Below, one piece after another: positions 37,536 through 45,378 of a stretch of DNA of 64,000 nt. Position 1 is the first letter of the stretch; each line of letters opens with the position of its first letter. The notes below the pieces were generated by a model, which saw only the letters and a program-made list of their open reading frames with translations, made no database searches and was not told the origin of the DNA. The stretch is from positions 186,001 through 250,000 of the forward strand of contig NZ_LIVZ01000008.1 in NCBI RefSeq assembly GCF_001905845.1, read 5' to 3'. The translations under genes were made by a program, and so were the position numbers. This stretch comes from Streptomyces sp. TSRI0107 (GTDB taxonomy: Bacteria > Actinomycetota > Actinomycetes > Streptomycetales > Streptomycetaceae).

Positions 37536-38590
37536 CGCAGCAGTCCGAGTCGACGACCACGAGCACGACGGCCCGGGAAGCCGACGACCCGGCCGTCGTC
37601 TCCCCCCTCGCGCCCCCCTTTCCACCGCTCGCCGAACCGCGCCCGCTGGGGGAGCGCAGGGTCTGGCCCCGCACCTTCCACGACCGGCTGACCGCGCCCC
37701 TGCCCGGCATCAAGGCCCTCGCCCGGTTCGCCCGCGAGGGCGCAGTGCGGCCCGGCAAGGAGGGCCTCGCCGACATCTCCCGGCTGCCGTACGAGCCCGG
37801 CCCGCTGCCCCGCGTGGACACCCGCACCGTCGCCGTCACCTGGGCCGGACACGCCAGCTGGGTGGTGCGCATCGGCGGGCTCACCGTCCTCACCGACCCG
37901 GTCTGGTCCCGCCGCATCATCGGCACCCCCGCGCGGATCACTCCGGTCGGGGTGCCCTGGAGCGCGCTGCCGCGCGTCGACGCGGTCGTCATCAGCCACA
38001 ACCACTACGACCACCTGGACGCTCCCACCCTGCGCCGCCTCCCGCGCGACACCCCGGTGTTCGTCCCCGCCGGGCTCGCCGGTTGGTTCCGGCGCCGCCG
38101 GTTCACCACCGTCACCGAGCTGGACTGGTGGGAGGCGTCCGAACTGCGCGGCGTCCGCCTCGACTTCGTCCCCGCCCACCACTGGTCCAAGCGGACCCTG
38201 ACCGACACCTGCCGCTCCCTGTGGGGCGGCTGGGTCCTCACCGCGCCCGACGGGCAGCGGGTCTACTTCGCGGGCGACACCGGCTACGGCCACTGGTTCT
38301 CCCGGATCGGCCGCCGCTACCCCGGCATCGACCTCGCCCTCCTGCCCATCGGCGCCTACGACCCCCGCTGGTGGCTCAGCGACGTCCACTGCGACCCGGA
38401 GGAGGCGGTGCGCGCCGCCCGGGACCTCGGCGCGGCCCGGATGGCCCCCATGCACTGGGCGACCTTCGTCCTGTCCGCCGAGCCCGTCCTGGAACCCCTC
38501 ACCCGGGTCCGGGCCGCCTGGGAGCAGGCGGGCCTGGACCGCGCGGACCTGTGGGACCTGCCGGTGGGGGGCTCCCGCGTGCTGGAGTGA
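37532..38590 (+). CDS. MBL-fold metallo-hydrolase (NAPE-PLD/UlaG-like)
   Basis: The product is 352 aa. A long N-terminal region (~1-95) precedes a metallo-beta-lactamase fold: Thr-Trp-Ala-Gly-His-Ala-Ser-Trp, the metal motif His-Asn-His-Tyr-Asp-His-Leu-Asp near residue 155, His-His-Trp-Ser, the bridging aspartate in Phe-Ala-Gly-Asp-Thr-Gly-Tyr and a late His in Pro-Met-His-Trp-Ala-Thr. This is the arrangement of NAPE-type phospholipase D and bacterial relatives, which cleave phosphodiesters. ATG 37532 overlaps the aminotransferase-like stop; GGGAG lies upstream. An alternative ATG at 37517 adds five residues. Confidence 0.9.
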   Translation: MTQQSESTTTSTTAREADDPAVVSPLAPPFPPLAEPRPLGERRVWPRTFHDRLTAPLPGIKALARFAREGAVRPGKEGLADISRLPYEPGPLPRVDTRTVAVTWAGHASWVVRIGGLTVLTDPVWSRRIIGTPARITPVGVPWSALPRVDAVVISHNHYDHLDAPTLRRLPRDTPVFVPAGLAGWFRRRRFTTVTELDWWEASELRGVRLDFVPAHHWSKRTLTDTCRSLWGGWVLTAPDGQRVYFAGDTGYGHWFSRIGRRYPGIDLALLPIGAYDPRWWLSDVHCDPEEAVRAARDLGAARMAPMHWATFVLSAEPVLEPLTRVRAAWEQAGLDRADLWDLPVGGSRVLE

Positions 38591-38612
38591 GGACGCCCCG
38601 GGCCGGCCCCGG

Positions 38613-39239
38613 TCACCGCGCCTCGGACCCCCGCAGCCGCCGCCACAGGCCCGGCGCCACGCTGATCAGCACCGTCAGGGCGACCGCGGCGACCACGCCC
38701 TCCCACGGCTCGGGGAACAGCGAGCCGCCGAGGATGCCGATCAGCTGGTACGTCACCGCCCAGGCGAGGCACGCGGGCAGGTCGCCGCGGGCGAAACGGC
38801 GCAGCGGCCACTCGGCGACCAGACAGGCCAGCATCACCGGCAGCCGGCCGGCCGGCATCAGCCGGGACAGGACGAGCACGGCCACGCCGTGCGCGGCCAG
38901 CTTGTCCTGGGCCTGCGCCAGCCGGTCCTCCGGGGCACGGGAACGGATGGCCTGCAGCCACCGTGAGCCGTTCTTCGACTTCATCCCGCGCCGCCCCAGC
39001 CAGTACAGCGCGATGTCGCCGAGGAACGCGGCCAGTGCCGCCGTCAGGAACACCAGCGCCAGCGAGAACGGCGCCGTCTGATGGAACGCCACCACCGCCG
39101 CGCCGCTCACCAGCGCCCCCGTCGGCACCACCGGCACCAGCGCCCCCGCGAGGACCAGCAGGAACAGCGTCGGATAGCCGATCGCCTGCTGGGTGGTCTC
39201 CGGCGGCACCGTCGTCGAGGCGGCCCCCAGCCAGCTCAC
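38613..39239 (-). CDS. DedA-family membrane protein
   Basis: This 208-aa DedA/VTT-type protein has about five hydrophobic segments. Family features are the early Phe-Leu-Leu-Val-Leu-Ala-Gly-Ala-Leu-Val-Pro, Ala-Phe-Leu-Gly-Asp-Ile-Ala-Leu-Tyr-Trp-Leu-Gly-Arg-Arg, and Leu-Ser-Arg-Leu-Met-Pro-Ala-Gly-Arg-Leu. DedA proteins act as lipid (for example undecaprenyl phosphate) flippases and affect membrane potential. GTG 39239 overlaps the stop of the upstream metallo-hydrolase by 4 bases (GTGA), so the two are co-translated. Confidence 0.9.
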   Translation of the reverse strand: MSWLGAASTTVPPETTQQAIGYPTLFLLVLAGALVPVVPTGALVSGAAVVAFHQTAPFSLALVFLTAALAAFLGDIALYWLGRRGMKSKNGSRWLQAIRSRAPEDRLAQAQDKLAAHGVAVLVLSRLMPAGRLPVMLACLVAEWPLRRFARGDLPACLAWAVTYQLIGILGGSLFPEPWEGVVAAVALTVLISVAPGLWRRLRGSEAR

Positions 39240-40009
39240 CGCGCCACCTCCGGCCGGACGCTCTCCCCGTGCCCGAGCCGGTGCACCGCCACCCCCGGCG
39301 CCCGCTCGGCCGCCAGCCGCACGAACTCGTCGCCGGGCGCGTGGAACTCGTGCGGGCGCACCGCGTCCATGCCGATCGGCCAGTACGTGCCGTAGTGCAC
39401 CGGCACCGCGCTGCGCGGCGCCAGCCGGGCCAGCGCCCGCGCCGCCCGCCCCGCGTCCAGATGCCCCTCGCCGAGGTACGGACCCCAGCCGCCCACCGGC
39501 AGCAGCGCCACGTCGACCGGCCCCACCTCCTCGGCCATCGCGTCGAACAGCCCGGTGTCCCCGGCGAAGTAGGTGCGCGCCTCGCCCTCGACGACGTAGC
39601 CGAGCGCGGGGGAGCGGTGCGGCCCGACCGGCAGCCGCCGCCCGTCGTGCCGCGCCGGCACCACCCGTATCAGCAGGTCCCCCACGCTCACCCGGTCGCC
39701 GGGCGCCACCTCCGTCACCCGCAGATGGGAGAGCCGGCGCAGTCCGGGCACCGCACGGGGTGCGCCCCGGGGCACGAGCAGGCGCGTGCCCGGCGCGAGC
39801 CGCGCGAGCGACGGCACATGCAGATGGTCGGCGTGCAGATGTGACACCACCGCGACATCCGCGCGCCACGCCCCGGGCGGCGGCAGCGCCCCGCGTCGGC
39901 GCCGCAGATGCGCGAGCCGGCGCGCGAACAGCGGATCCGTGAGCACACGCACGTCCGAATCCTCGACCGTGCAGGTGGCGTGACCCCACCAGGTGATCTC
40001 CACCGGCAC
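39236..40009 (-). CDS. MBL-fold metallo-hydrolase
   Basis: The product is 257 aa from GTG 40009, chosen because the fold begins at once (Ile-Thr-Trp-Trp-Gly-His-Ala-Thr-Cys) and AAGGGGG lies just upstream; the frame itself is open to 40123. The metal motif is His-Leu-His-Ala-Asp-His-Leu-His near residue 63, with Val-Pro-Ala-Arg-His-Asp, Phe-Ala-Gly-Asp-Thr-Gly-Leu and Val-Pro-Val-His-Tyr-Gly-Thr. It resembles the UlaG-like group, as does the gene at 37532, though the two are only distantly alike. It is transcribed together with dedA. Confidence 0.9.
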   Translation of the reverse strand: MPVEITWWGHATCTVEDSDVRVLTDPLFARRLAHLRRRRGALPPPGAWRADVAVVSHLHADHLHVPSLARLAPGTRLLVPRGAPRAVPGLRRLSHLRVTEVAPGDRVSVGDLLIRVVPARHDGRRLPVGPHRSPALGYVVEGEARTYFAGDTGLFDAMAEEVGPVDVALLPVGGWGPYLGEGHLDAGRAARALARLAPRSAVPVHYGTYWPIGMDAVRPHEFHAPGDEFVRLAAERAPGVAVHRLGHGESVRPEVAR

Positions 40010-40091
40010 CTCTTTGCCCCCTTCGCGCGACTCCCCGAAGCGTACGGGCAGGAGTAGGGTCGGCCGCGAACCCGGAGGTGAGGGGGACGCC

Positions 40092-40505
40092 ATGGGAGAG
40101 GGCCCCGGGCCGGTCCGTGTCACGGCGATCGCGAGCCTGACGCCGCTTCAGGAACTGGAGAGCGATCCCTTCCTGGTGGACTCCCGCGGCCAGCACGCCA
40201 TGTGCGCCCGCTGGGCCGTCGAGCACGGCTACGTCGTCACCCGGGAACTGCTGGTGCGCGCGCTGCGCCCCGACCACGCCCTGCTGTGGGACGGGGTGCG
40301 GCCCGGCTGCGACCTGTTCCTCGCCCCCAGCCGCCGGGTGCTGGCCAGCGCCCTGTCGGACGTCGAGGAGTTCACCGCCCTGTGCGCGCGGCGCGGGGTG
40401 CGGGTGGAGACCGTGGGCCGGGCGGAACCGTTCTACGACGCCCGGATGAAGGCCTGCGTGCACCGCAGGCTGTCGATGCCCACGGCCGGGTACGACGGCC
40501 GCTGA
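40092..40505 (+). CDS. Hypothetical protein
   Basis: The product is 137 aa from ATG 40092, with GAGGGGGA upstream. It is a compact globular protein with no membrane segment and three or four cysteines (Met-Cys-Ala-Arg-Trp, Gly-Cys-Asp-Leu-Phe-Leu, Leu-Cys-Ala-Arg-Arg, Ala-Cys-Val-His-Arg-Arg). I did not recognise the family. It is divergent from the metallo-hydrolase/dedA pair (82 bases between starts) and lies 87 bases before the holin-phosphodiesterase fusion. Confidence 0.7.
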   Translation: MGEGPGPVRVTAIASLTPLQELESDPFLVDSRGQHAMCARWAVEHGYVVTRELLVRALRPDHALLWDGVRPGCDLFLAPSRRVLASALSDVEEFTALCARRGVRVETVGRAEPFYDARMKACVHRRLSMPTAGYDGR

Positions 40506-40592
40506 GCCGCCCGGCGGGGGCCCGGAGACGATGTGACACGCTGGGGTGCGGGCCCGTGCCGACCACGGCCCGGGACGTGAGGTGTACGAGGC

Positions 40593-42728
40593 GTGCGGAC
40601 AGGGCGTTGGCGGCGGGTCGCGAGTCAGGCCGGGCGGAGCGTCGCGGTGTGGGTCGTCAGCACCGTCACCATGCTGGCGCTGGCCGGGATCCTGCCGGAC
40701 TTCCGGCTCCGCTCCGAGGACGGCGACAGCGCCACCGACATCGCCGTCACCGCCGCGTTCGGCGCCGGCGCCTTCGGCGTGCTGTCGGCCCTGGTGTGGC
40801 CCCTGCTGGTCCGCCTGCTGCTGCTGGTGCCCGCGCTCGTCCTCGGACTGCTGGTGTTCGCGCTCAACGGGGCGCTGCTGCTGCTCGCGCTGCGCCTGAA
40901 CCCGGCCGAGCGGGGCGCCGCCGCCCCCGAGACGGCGGTGGTGGTGGCCGCCGTGATGTCCGCGGTCGCCTCCGCCACCGGCGCCGCCCTGGCGGTGCGC
41001 GACGACGACGCCTACCGGCGCCGCCTCCACCGGCTCGCCGACCGCCGCCGCCGCAGACAGCCGCCCGGCCCCGCCGGCCCCGGCACCCTCTTCCTGCAGC
41101 TCGACGGCGTCGGCCACGACGTGCTGGTGGACGCCGTCGGCAAGGGACTCATGCCGACGGTCGCCCGCTGGCTCGGCACCGGCGACGGCCCCGGCACGCC
41201 CCGCCCCACCCACCGCCTCACCCCCTGGCGCACCGACTGGTCCAGCCAGACCGGCGCCAGCCAGCTCGGCATCCTGCACGGCAGCAACTTCGACGTCCCC
41301 GCCTTCCGCTGGTACGAGAAGGACACCCAGGAGGTGATGGTCAGCAACCGCCCCACCAGCGCCGCCGAACTCCAGCGCCGCGCCGTGGCCCGCACCGGCG
41401 ACGGCGGGCTGCTCGGCGCCGACGGCGCGAGCCGCGGCAACCTGTTCGGCGGCGGCGCCGACGAACAGGCGCTGGTGCTGTCCATCGCCACCCGGCGGCG
41501 CAGCCGCGCAACCCGCTCCCGGGCCGGCTACTTCGCCTACTTCTCCGACCCGGCGAACGCGGTGCGCACCGCCCTCTCCTTCGTCGCCGAGGTCGGCCGC
41601 GAGATCGGCCAGTCCACCCGGGCCCGCATCGCCAGGCAGCGCCCCCGCGTCTCCCGCGGCGGCCTCTACCCGTTCGTCCGCGCCTTCGCGACCGTCGTCG
41701 AACGCGACGTGGTCGTCGCCGCCGTCATGGGCGACATGCTCGCCGGGCGCACCGCCGTCTACGCCGACCTCGTCGCCTACGACGAGGTCGCCCACCACTC
41801 CGGCCCGTTCAGCCGGGACGCCGAGAAGGTCCTCCAGCGGCTGGACCGGTCGCTGGCGCTGATCGAGAAGGTCGCCGAGCACGCCCCCCGCCGCTACCGG
41901 ATCGTGATCCTCTCCGACCACGGGCAGAGCCCCGGCGAGACCTTCCGCGCCCGCTACGGCCTCACCCTCGGCGACCTGGTGCGGGCCGGCTGCGGACTGC
42001 CGGTGCCGCGCCGGGCCGAGAGTACGCGCAGCGGCACCGAGGCCCGCGCCGCCGTCCGCGCCGCGCTGCGCATACCCGTCGAGGAGGAGGCCGGACAGCG
42101 CCGTCCGGCCCGCCGCTCCGAACCGGTCGTGCTGGCCTCCGGCAACCTGGGCCTGATCTCCTTCCCGGACGTGCCGCACCGCATGACCAGGGAGGAGATC
42201 GACGCCCGCCACCCGGCGCTGCTGACCACCCTCGCCAACCACCCCGGCATCGGCTTCCTGCTGGTGGACAGCGAGGAACAGGGCGGAGTCGTCCTCGGCG
42301 CGGGCGGCACCGAGACACCGGTCGGCGAACTCGACGACGACCGCCCCGGCCCGCTCGCCGCCTTCGGCCCCGGCGCCGCGGCCGCCGTGCGCCGCACCCA
42401 CTCCTTCCCGCACGCCGCCGACATCATGGTCAACTCCTTCCACGACCCGGCCGACGGCGAGGTCCTCGCCTTCGAGGAGCAGATCGGCTCCCACGGCGGC
42501 CTCGGCGGCGCCCAGAGCACCCCGTTCCTGCTGTCCCCGCTCGCCCTGTCCCCGCCCGCCGACGACGGGCGGCCGCCGGTCGGCGCCGAACAGGTGCACC
42601 GGGTGCTGCGCCGCTGGCTGCGCGAGTCGAACGGCCCACAGGTACCGGTGGACGATTCCCGGCCGCAGGCCCTCGAACGCGCACCTTTTGCGGCGCCGGA
42701 CCCCACCGTGCAGGACAAAACCGCGTGA
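40593..42728 (+). CDS. Fusion: 4-TM phage-holin-like domain and alkaline-phosphatase-superfamily phosphodiesterase
   Basis: The product is 711 aa. Residues ~12-135 form four hydrophobic helices of the mycobacterial 4-TMS holin type. Residues ~160-600 are a type I phosphodiesterase/alkaline phosphatase fold: Gln-Leu-Asp-Gly-Val-Gly-His (metal Asp), Ser-Ser-Gln-Thr-Gly-Ala-Ser-Gln (likely nucleophile Thr), Asp-Leu-Val-Ala-Tyr-Asp-Glu-Val-Ala-His-His, Leu-Ser-Asp-His-Gly-Gln and Gly-Ser-His-Gly-Gly. The enzyme part is thus tethered to the membrane; its side is not certain. All metal-ligand motifs look intact. The substrate could be a phospholipid, a nucleotide or an envelope polymer. Confidence 0.85.
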   Translation: MRTGRWRRVASQAGRSVAVWVVSTVTMLALAGILPDFRLRSEDGDSATDIAVTAAFGAGAFGVLSALVWPLLVRLLLLVPALVLGLLVFALNGALLLLALRLNPAERGAAAPETAVVVAAVMSAVASATGAALAVRDDDAYRRRLHRLADRRRRRQPPGPAGPGTLFLQLDGVGHDVLVDAVGKGLMPTVARWLGTGDGPGTPRPTHRLTPWRTDWSSQTGASQLGILHGSNFDVPAFRWYEKDTQEVMVSNRPTSAAELQRRAVARTGDGGLLGADGASRGNLFGGGADEQALVLSIATRRRSRATRSRAGYFAYFSDPANAVRTALSFVAEVGREIGQSTRARIARQRPRVSRGGLYPFVRAFATVVERDVVVAAVMGDMLAGRTAVYADLVAYDEVAHHSGPFSRDAEKVLQRLDRSLALIEKVAEHAPRRYRIVILSDHGQSPGETFRARYGLTLGDLVRAGCGLPVPRRAESTRSGTEARAAVRAALRIPVEEEAGQRRPARRSEPVVLASGNLGLISFPDVPHRMTREEIDARHPALLTTLANHPGIGFLLVDSEEQGGVVLGAGGTETPVGELDDDRPGPLAAFGPGAAAAVRRTHSFPHAADIMVNSFHDPADGEVLAFEEQIGSHGGLGGAQSTPFLLSPLALSPPADDGRPPVGAEQVHRVLRRWLRESNGPQVPVDDSRPQALERAPFAAPDPTVQDKTA

Positions 42729-42812
42729 TTTGGCACAACTCGAACCGGTGACCGAACATGGGCGGTCGTCCGGCGATCCCGGACCCCAGCACGACGAGAG
42801 GCGCACCACCCC

Positions 42813-44198
42813 ATGCACGACACCGGAACCGTCCAGTCGGCTCCGGCCCGGCAGCAGATCCCGCACCAGGCGGCGACCACCCCCGACCGCCACACCCGAC
42901 GCTTCGGCCTGCCCGTCGCCACCGCTCTGGTCATGGGCAACATCATCGGCGGCGGCATCTTCCTGCTCCCGGCCTCCGTGGCCCCCTTCGGCACCGTCAG
43001 CCTGGTCGCCTTCGGCGTCCTGACCGCCGGCGCGATCGCCCTGGCCCTGGTCTTCGGACGGCTCGCCGAACGCGACCCGCGCACCGGCGGCCCGTACGTC
43101 TACGCCCGCGAGGCCTTCGGCGACTTCGCCGGCTTCCTCTCCGCCTGGGCGTACTGGATCACCACCTGGGTGTCCAACGCGGCACTCGCCGTCGCCGCCG
43201 TCGGCTACCTCGACGTCCTCATCCCCGTGAACGACCACGCCTGGACCGCGTGCCTCGCCGCACTCGTCATCCAGTGGCTGCCCGCGCTGTCGAACTTCGC
43301 GGGCAGCCGGTACGTCGGCGCCGTCCAGCTTGTCTCCACCGTGCTGAAGTTCGCGCCGCTGCTCCTCGTCGCGGTCGGCGGGCTGTTCTTCTTCGACGCC
43401 GACAACCTCGGCCCGTTCAACGCGAGCGGTGACGGCACGCTCGGCGCGGTCTCCGCGTCCGCCGCGATCCTGCTCTTCTCCTACCTCGGCGTCGAGTCCG
43501 CCGCGGTCAGCGCCGGCGAGGTCCGCGACCCGCGCCGCAACGTCGGCCGCGCCACCGTCATCGGCACCACCGGCGCCGCCCTCGTCTACCTGCTCGGCAC
43601 GCTCTCCGTCTTCGGCACCGTCGCCCACGACGAACTGGTCGGCTCCACGGCCCCCTTCTCCGACGCGGTCGACGCCATGTTCGGCGGCTCCTGGGGCGGC
43701 TGGGCCGTCGCCCTCGCCGCGCTCGTGTCGATGACCGGCTGCCTCAACGGCTGGACCCTGCTGAGCGCCCAGACGCCGTACGCGGCCGCCCGCGACGGAC
43801 TGTTCCCGGCGGCCTTCGCCCGAAAGCGGCGCGGCGTGCCCACGGTCGGCGTCGCCGTCACCGTCGTCCTGGCCTCCCTGCTGACCGTGTACAACTACAC
43901 GGCCGGCTCGGCGCGCGTCTTCGAGATCCTGGTCCTCGTCACCACCTTCACCGCGACCGTCCCCTACCTGCTGGCGACCGCCGCGCAGATCTTCCACCTG
44001 GTCCGCGGCGAGCGGGAGAAGGTGAACCGGGCCCGGCTGGTGCGCGACGCGGTGCTCGCCTCGCTCGCCTTCGGCTTCTCCCTGTGGCTCGTCGCGGGCG
44101 CCGGCTACGCGGCCGTCTACCAGGGCGTGCTGTTCCTCTTCGCGGGCGTGCCCGTGTACGCCTGGCTGGCGGCCCGCCGGCAGCGCGCCACCGCCTGA
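42813..44198 (+). CDS. APC-family amino acid permease (AdiC/basic amino acid-polyamine type)
   Basis: The 461-aa protein has 12 hydrophobic segments. Helix 1 contains Gly-Asn-Ile-Ile-Gly-Gly-Gly-Ile-Phe-Leu-Leu-Pro, the APC substrate-backbone loop, followed by Gly-Gly-Pro-Tyr-Val-Tyr-Ala-Arg and Glu-Ala-Phe-Gly in the helix 2-3 region. Helix 6 has Phe-Ser-Tyr-Leu-Gly-Val-Glu-Ser-Ala. These match the arginine-agmatine antiporter and basic amino acid permease group. It stands alone, 84 bases after the fusion gene, and no decarboxylase is near, so the substrate is open. Confidence 0.9.
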   Translation: MHDTGTVQSAPARQQIPHQAATTPDRHTRRFGLPVATALVMGNIIGGGIFLLPASVAPFGTVSLVAFGVLTAGAIALALVFGRLAERDPRTGGPYVYAREAFGDFAGFLSAWAYWITTWVSNAALAVAAVGYLDVLIPVNDHAWTACLAALVIQWLPALSNFAGSRYVGAVQLVSTVLKFAPLLLVAVGGLFFFDADNLGPFNASGDGTLGAVSASAAILLFSYLGVESAAVSAGEVRDPRRNVGRATVIGTTGAALVYLLGTLSVFGTVAHDELVGSTAPFSDAVDAMFGGSWGGWAVALAALVSMTGCLNGWTLLSAQTPYAAARDGLFPAAFARKRRGVPTVGVAVTVVLASLLTVYNYTAGSARVFEILVLVTTFTATVPYLLATAAQIFHLVRGEREKVNRARLVRDAVLASLAFGFSLWLVAGAGYAAVYQGVLFLFAGVPVYAWLAARRQRATA

Positions 44199-44316
44199 AC
44201 CGGGGCGGGCGGGCCGAAAATCGGCTGCGTGCGGCACGCGGGCGGCACACACTGTTCGAGCCCGGCGCGGGCAGGTCCCGCGCCCCTCGAACACACCTCT
44301 CCAAGGAGCCGCCGCC

Positions 44317-45378
44317 TTGCAGGCAGCAGTCACCGTCACGCCCGCCCGCATACCCGAACTGCTGCTCGGGCTCGCCACCGTCCGGCCGGTGTTCCTCTGG
44401 GGCGCCCCCGGCATCGGCAAGTCCTCCCTGGTCAGGGAGTTCGCCGAGTCGCTGGGCCTGGAGTGTGTGAGTCTGCTCGGCACCCAGCTGGCGCCGGAGG
44501 ACCTGATCGGCGTACCGCAGATCCGCGACGGCCGGTCGGTGTTCTGCCCGCCCGAGGCCATCGCCCGCGACGAGCCGTACTGCCTGTTCCTGGACGAGCT
44601 GAACGCGGCCGCACCCGATGTGCAGAAGGCGTTCTACTCGCTGATCCTGGACCGCCGTATCGGCAGCTACGAGCTGCCCGAGGGCTCCATCGTCATCGGC
44701 GCCGGCAACCGGGCCACCGACAACGCCCTCGCCCGTCCCATCGCCTCCGCGCTGGTCAACCGGCTCACCCACGTCCACCTGGAGGTCTCCGCCAAGGACT
44801 GGCTGACCTGGGCCGGCAGCAACGGCATCCACCCGTGGGTGGCCGACCACCTCACCGACCGGCCCGACCACCTGTGGTCCAAGCCGCCCAAGACCGAGGA
44901 GCCGTTCTCCACCCCGCGCTCCTGGCACATGCTCTCCGACGCCCTGCACTCCTTCGGGCCCGGCCTCGGCGAGGAGACGCTGAAGGTCCTCGCGCACGGC
45001 ACGCTGACGCCCGCGCACGCCACCGCCTTCTGCGGCTACGTCAAGATCGTGCGCAGCCGGTTCGGCATCGAGGCGATCCTCAAGGGCGACGCCCGCTGGC
45101 CCAACCGCCTGGAGGACCGCGACCTGCTGTACTACCTCGCCGAGTCGTTCCGCGGGCGGCTGCTGAAGGAGCTGCCCGCCAGCAAGGAGCACATGTCGGC
45201 GAACGGCCGGCAGACCGCCTACCGCGCCAAGTCGCTGCTCGTGCAGCTCGCCGAGATCTCCGTCGAGGTCGCGCAGAGCGTCATCGCCTCCGATGCCGAC
45301 GGCAACCCCGTCCTGCCCGCCTGGTTCCTGATCGAGGCGGCCCGCGACATGCCCCGGCTCGCCGAGGCCCGCCGGTGA
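44317..45378 (+). CDS. MoxR-type AAA+ ATPase
   Basis: This 353-aa single AAA+ domain has Walker A Gly-Ala-Pro-Gly-Ile-Gly-Lys-Ser near residue 28, Walker B Leu-Phe-Leu-Asp-Glu-Leu-Asn near 88, sensor 1 Gly-Ala-Gly-Asn-Arg and arginine-finger candidates in Leu-Val-Asn-Arg-Leu. MoxR ATPases act as chaperones that assemble or activate vWA-domain partners, and one follows with a 4-base overlap. The start is TTG 44317, supported by AAGGAG ten bases upstream. Probably part of a two-gene machine, substrate unknown. Confidence 0.9.
   Translation: MQAAVTVTPARIPELLLGLATVRPVFLWGAPGIGKSSLVREFAESLGLECVSLLGTQLAPEDLIGVPQIRDGRSVFCPPEAIARDEPYCLFLDELNAAAPDVQKAFYSLILDRRIGSYELPEGSIVIGAGNRATDNALARPIASALVNRLTHVHLEVSAKDWLTWAGSNGIHPWVADHLTDRPDHLWSKPPKTEEPFSTPRSWHMLSDALHSFGPGLGEETLKVLAHGTLTPAHATAFCGYVKIVRSRFGIEAILKGDARWPNRLEDRDLLYYLAESFRGRLLKELPASKEHMSANGRQTAYRAKSLLVQLAEISVEVAQSVIASDADGNPVLPAWFLIEAARDMPRLAEARR

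Noticed and set aside
38613..44561. A 1,982-codon open frame on the minus strand
   Set aside because: It runs antisense to well-supported genes (MBL-fold, fusion phosphodiesterase, permease). Only its last ~208 codons are real, as dedA. High GC removes stop codons from shadow frames.
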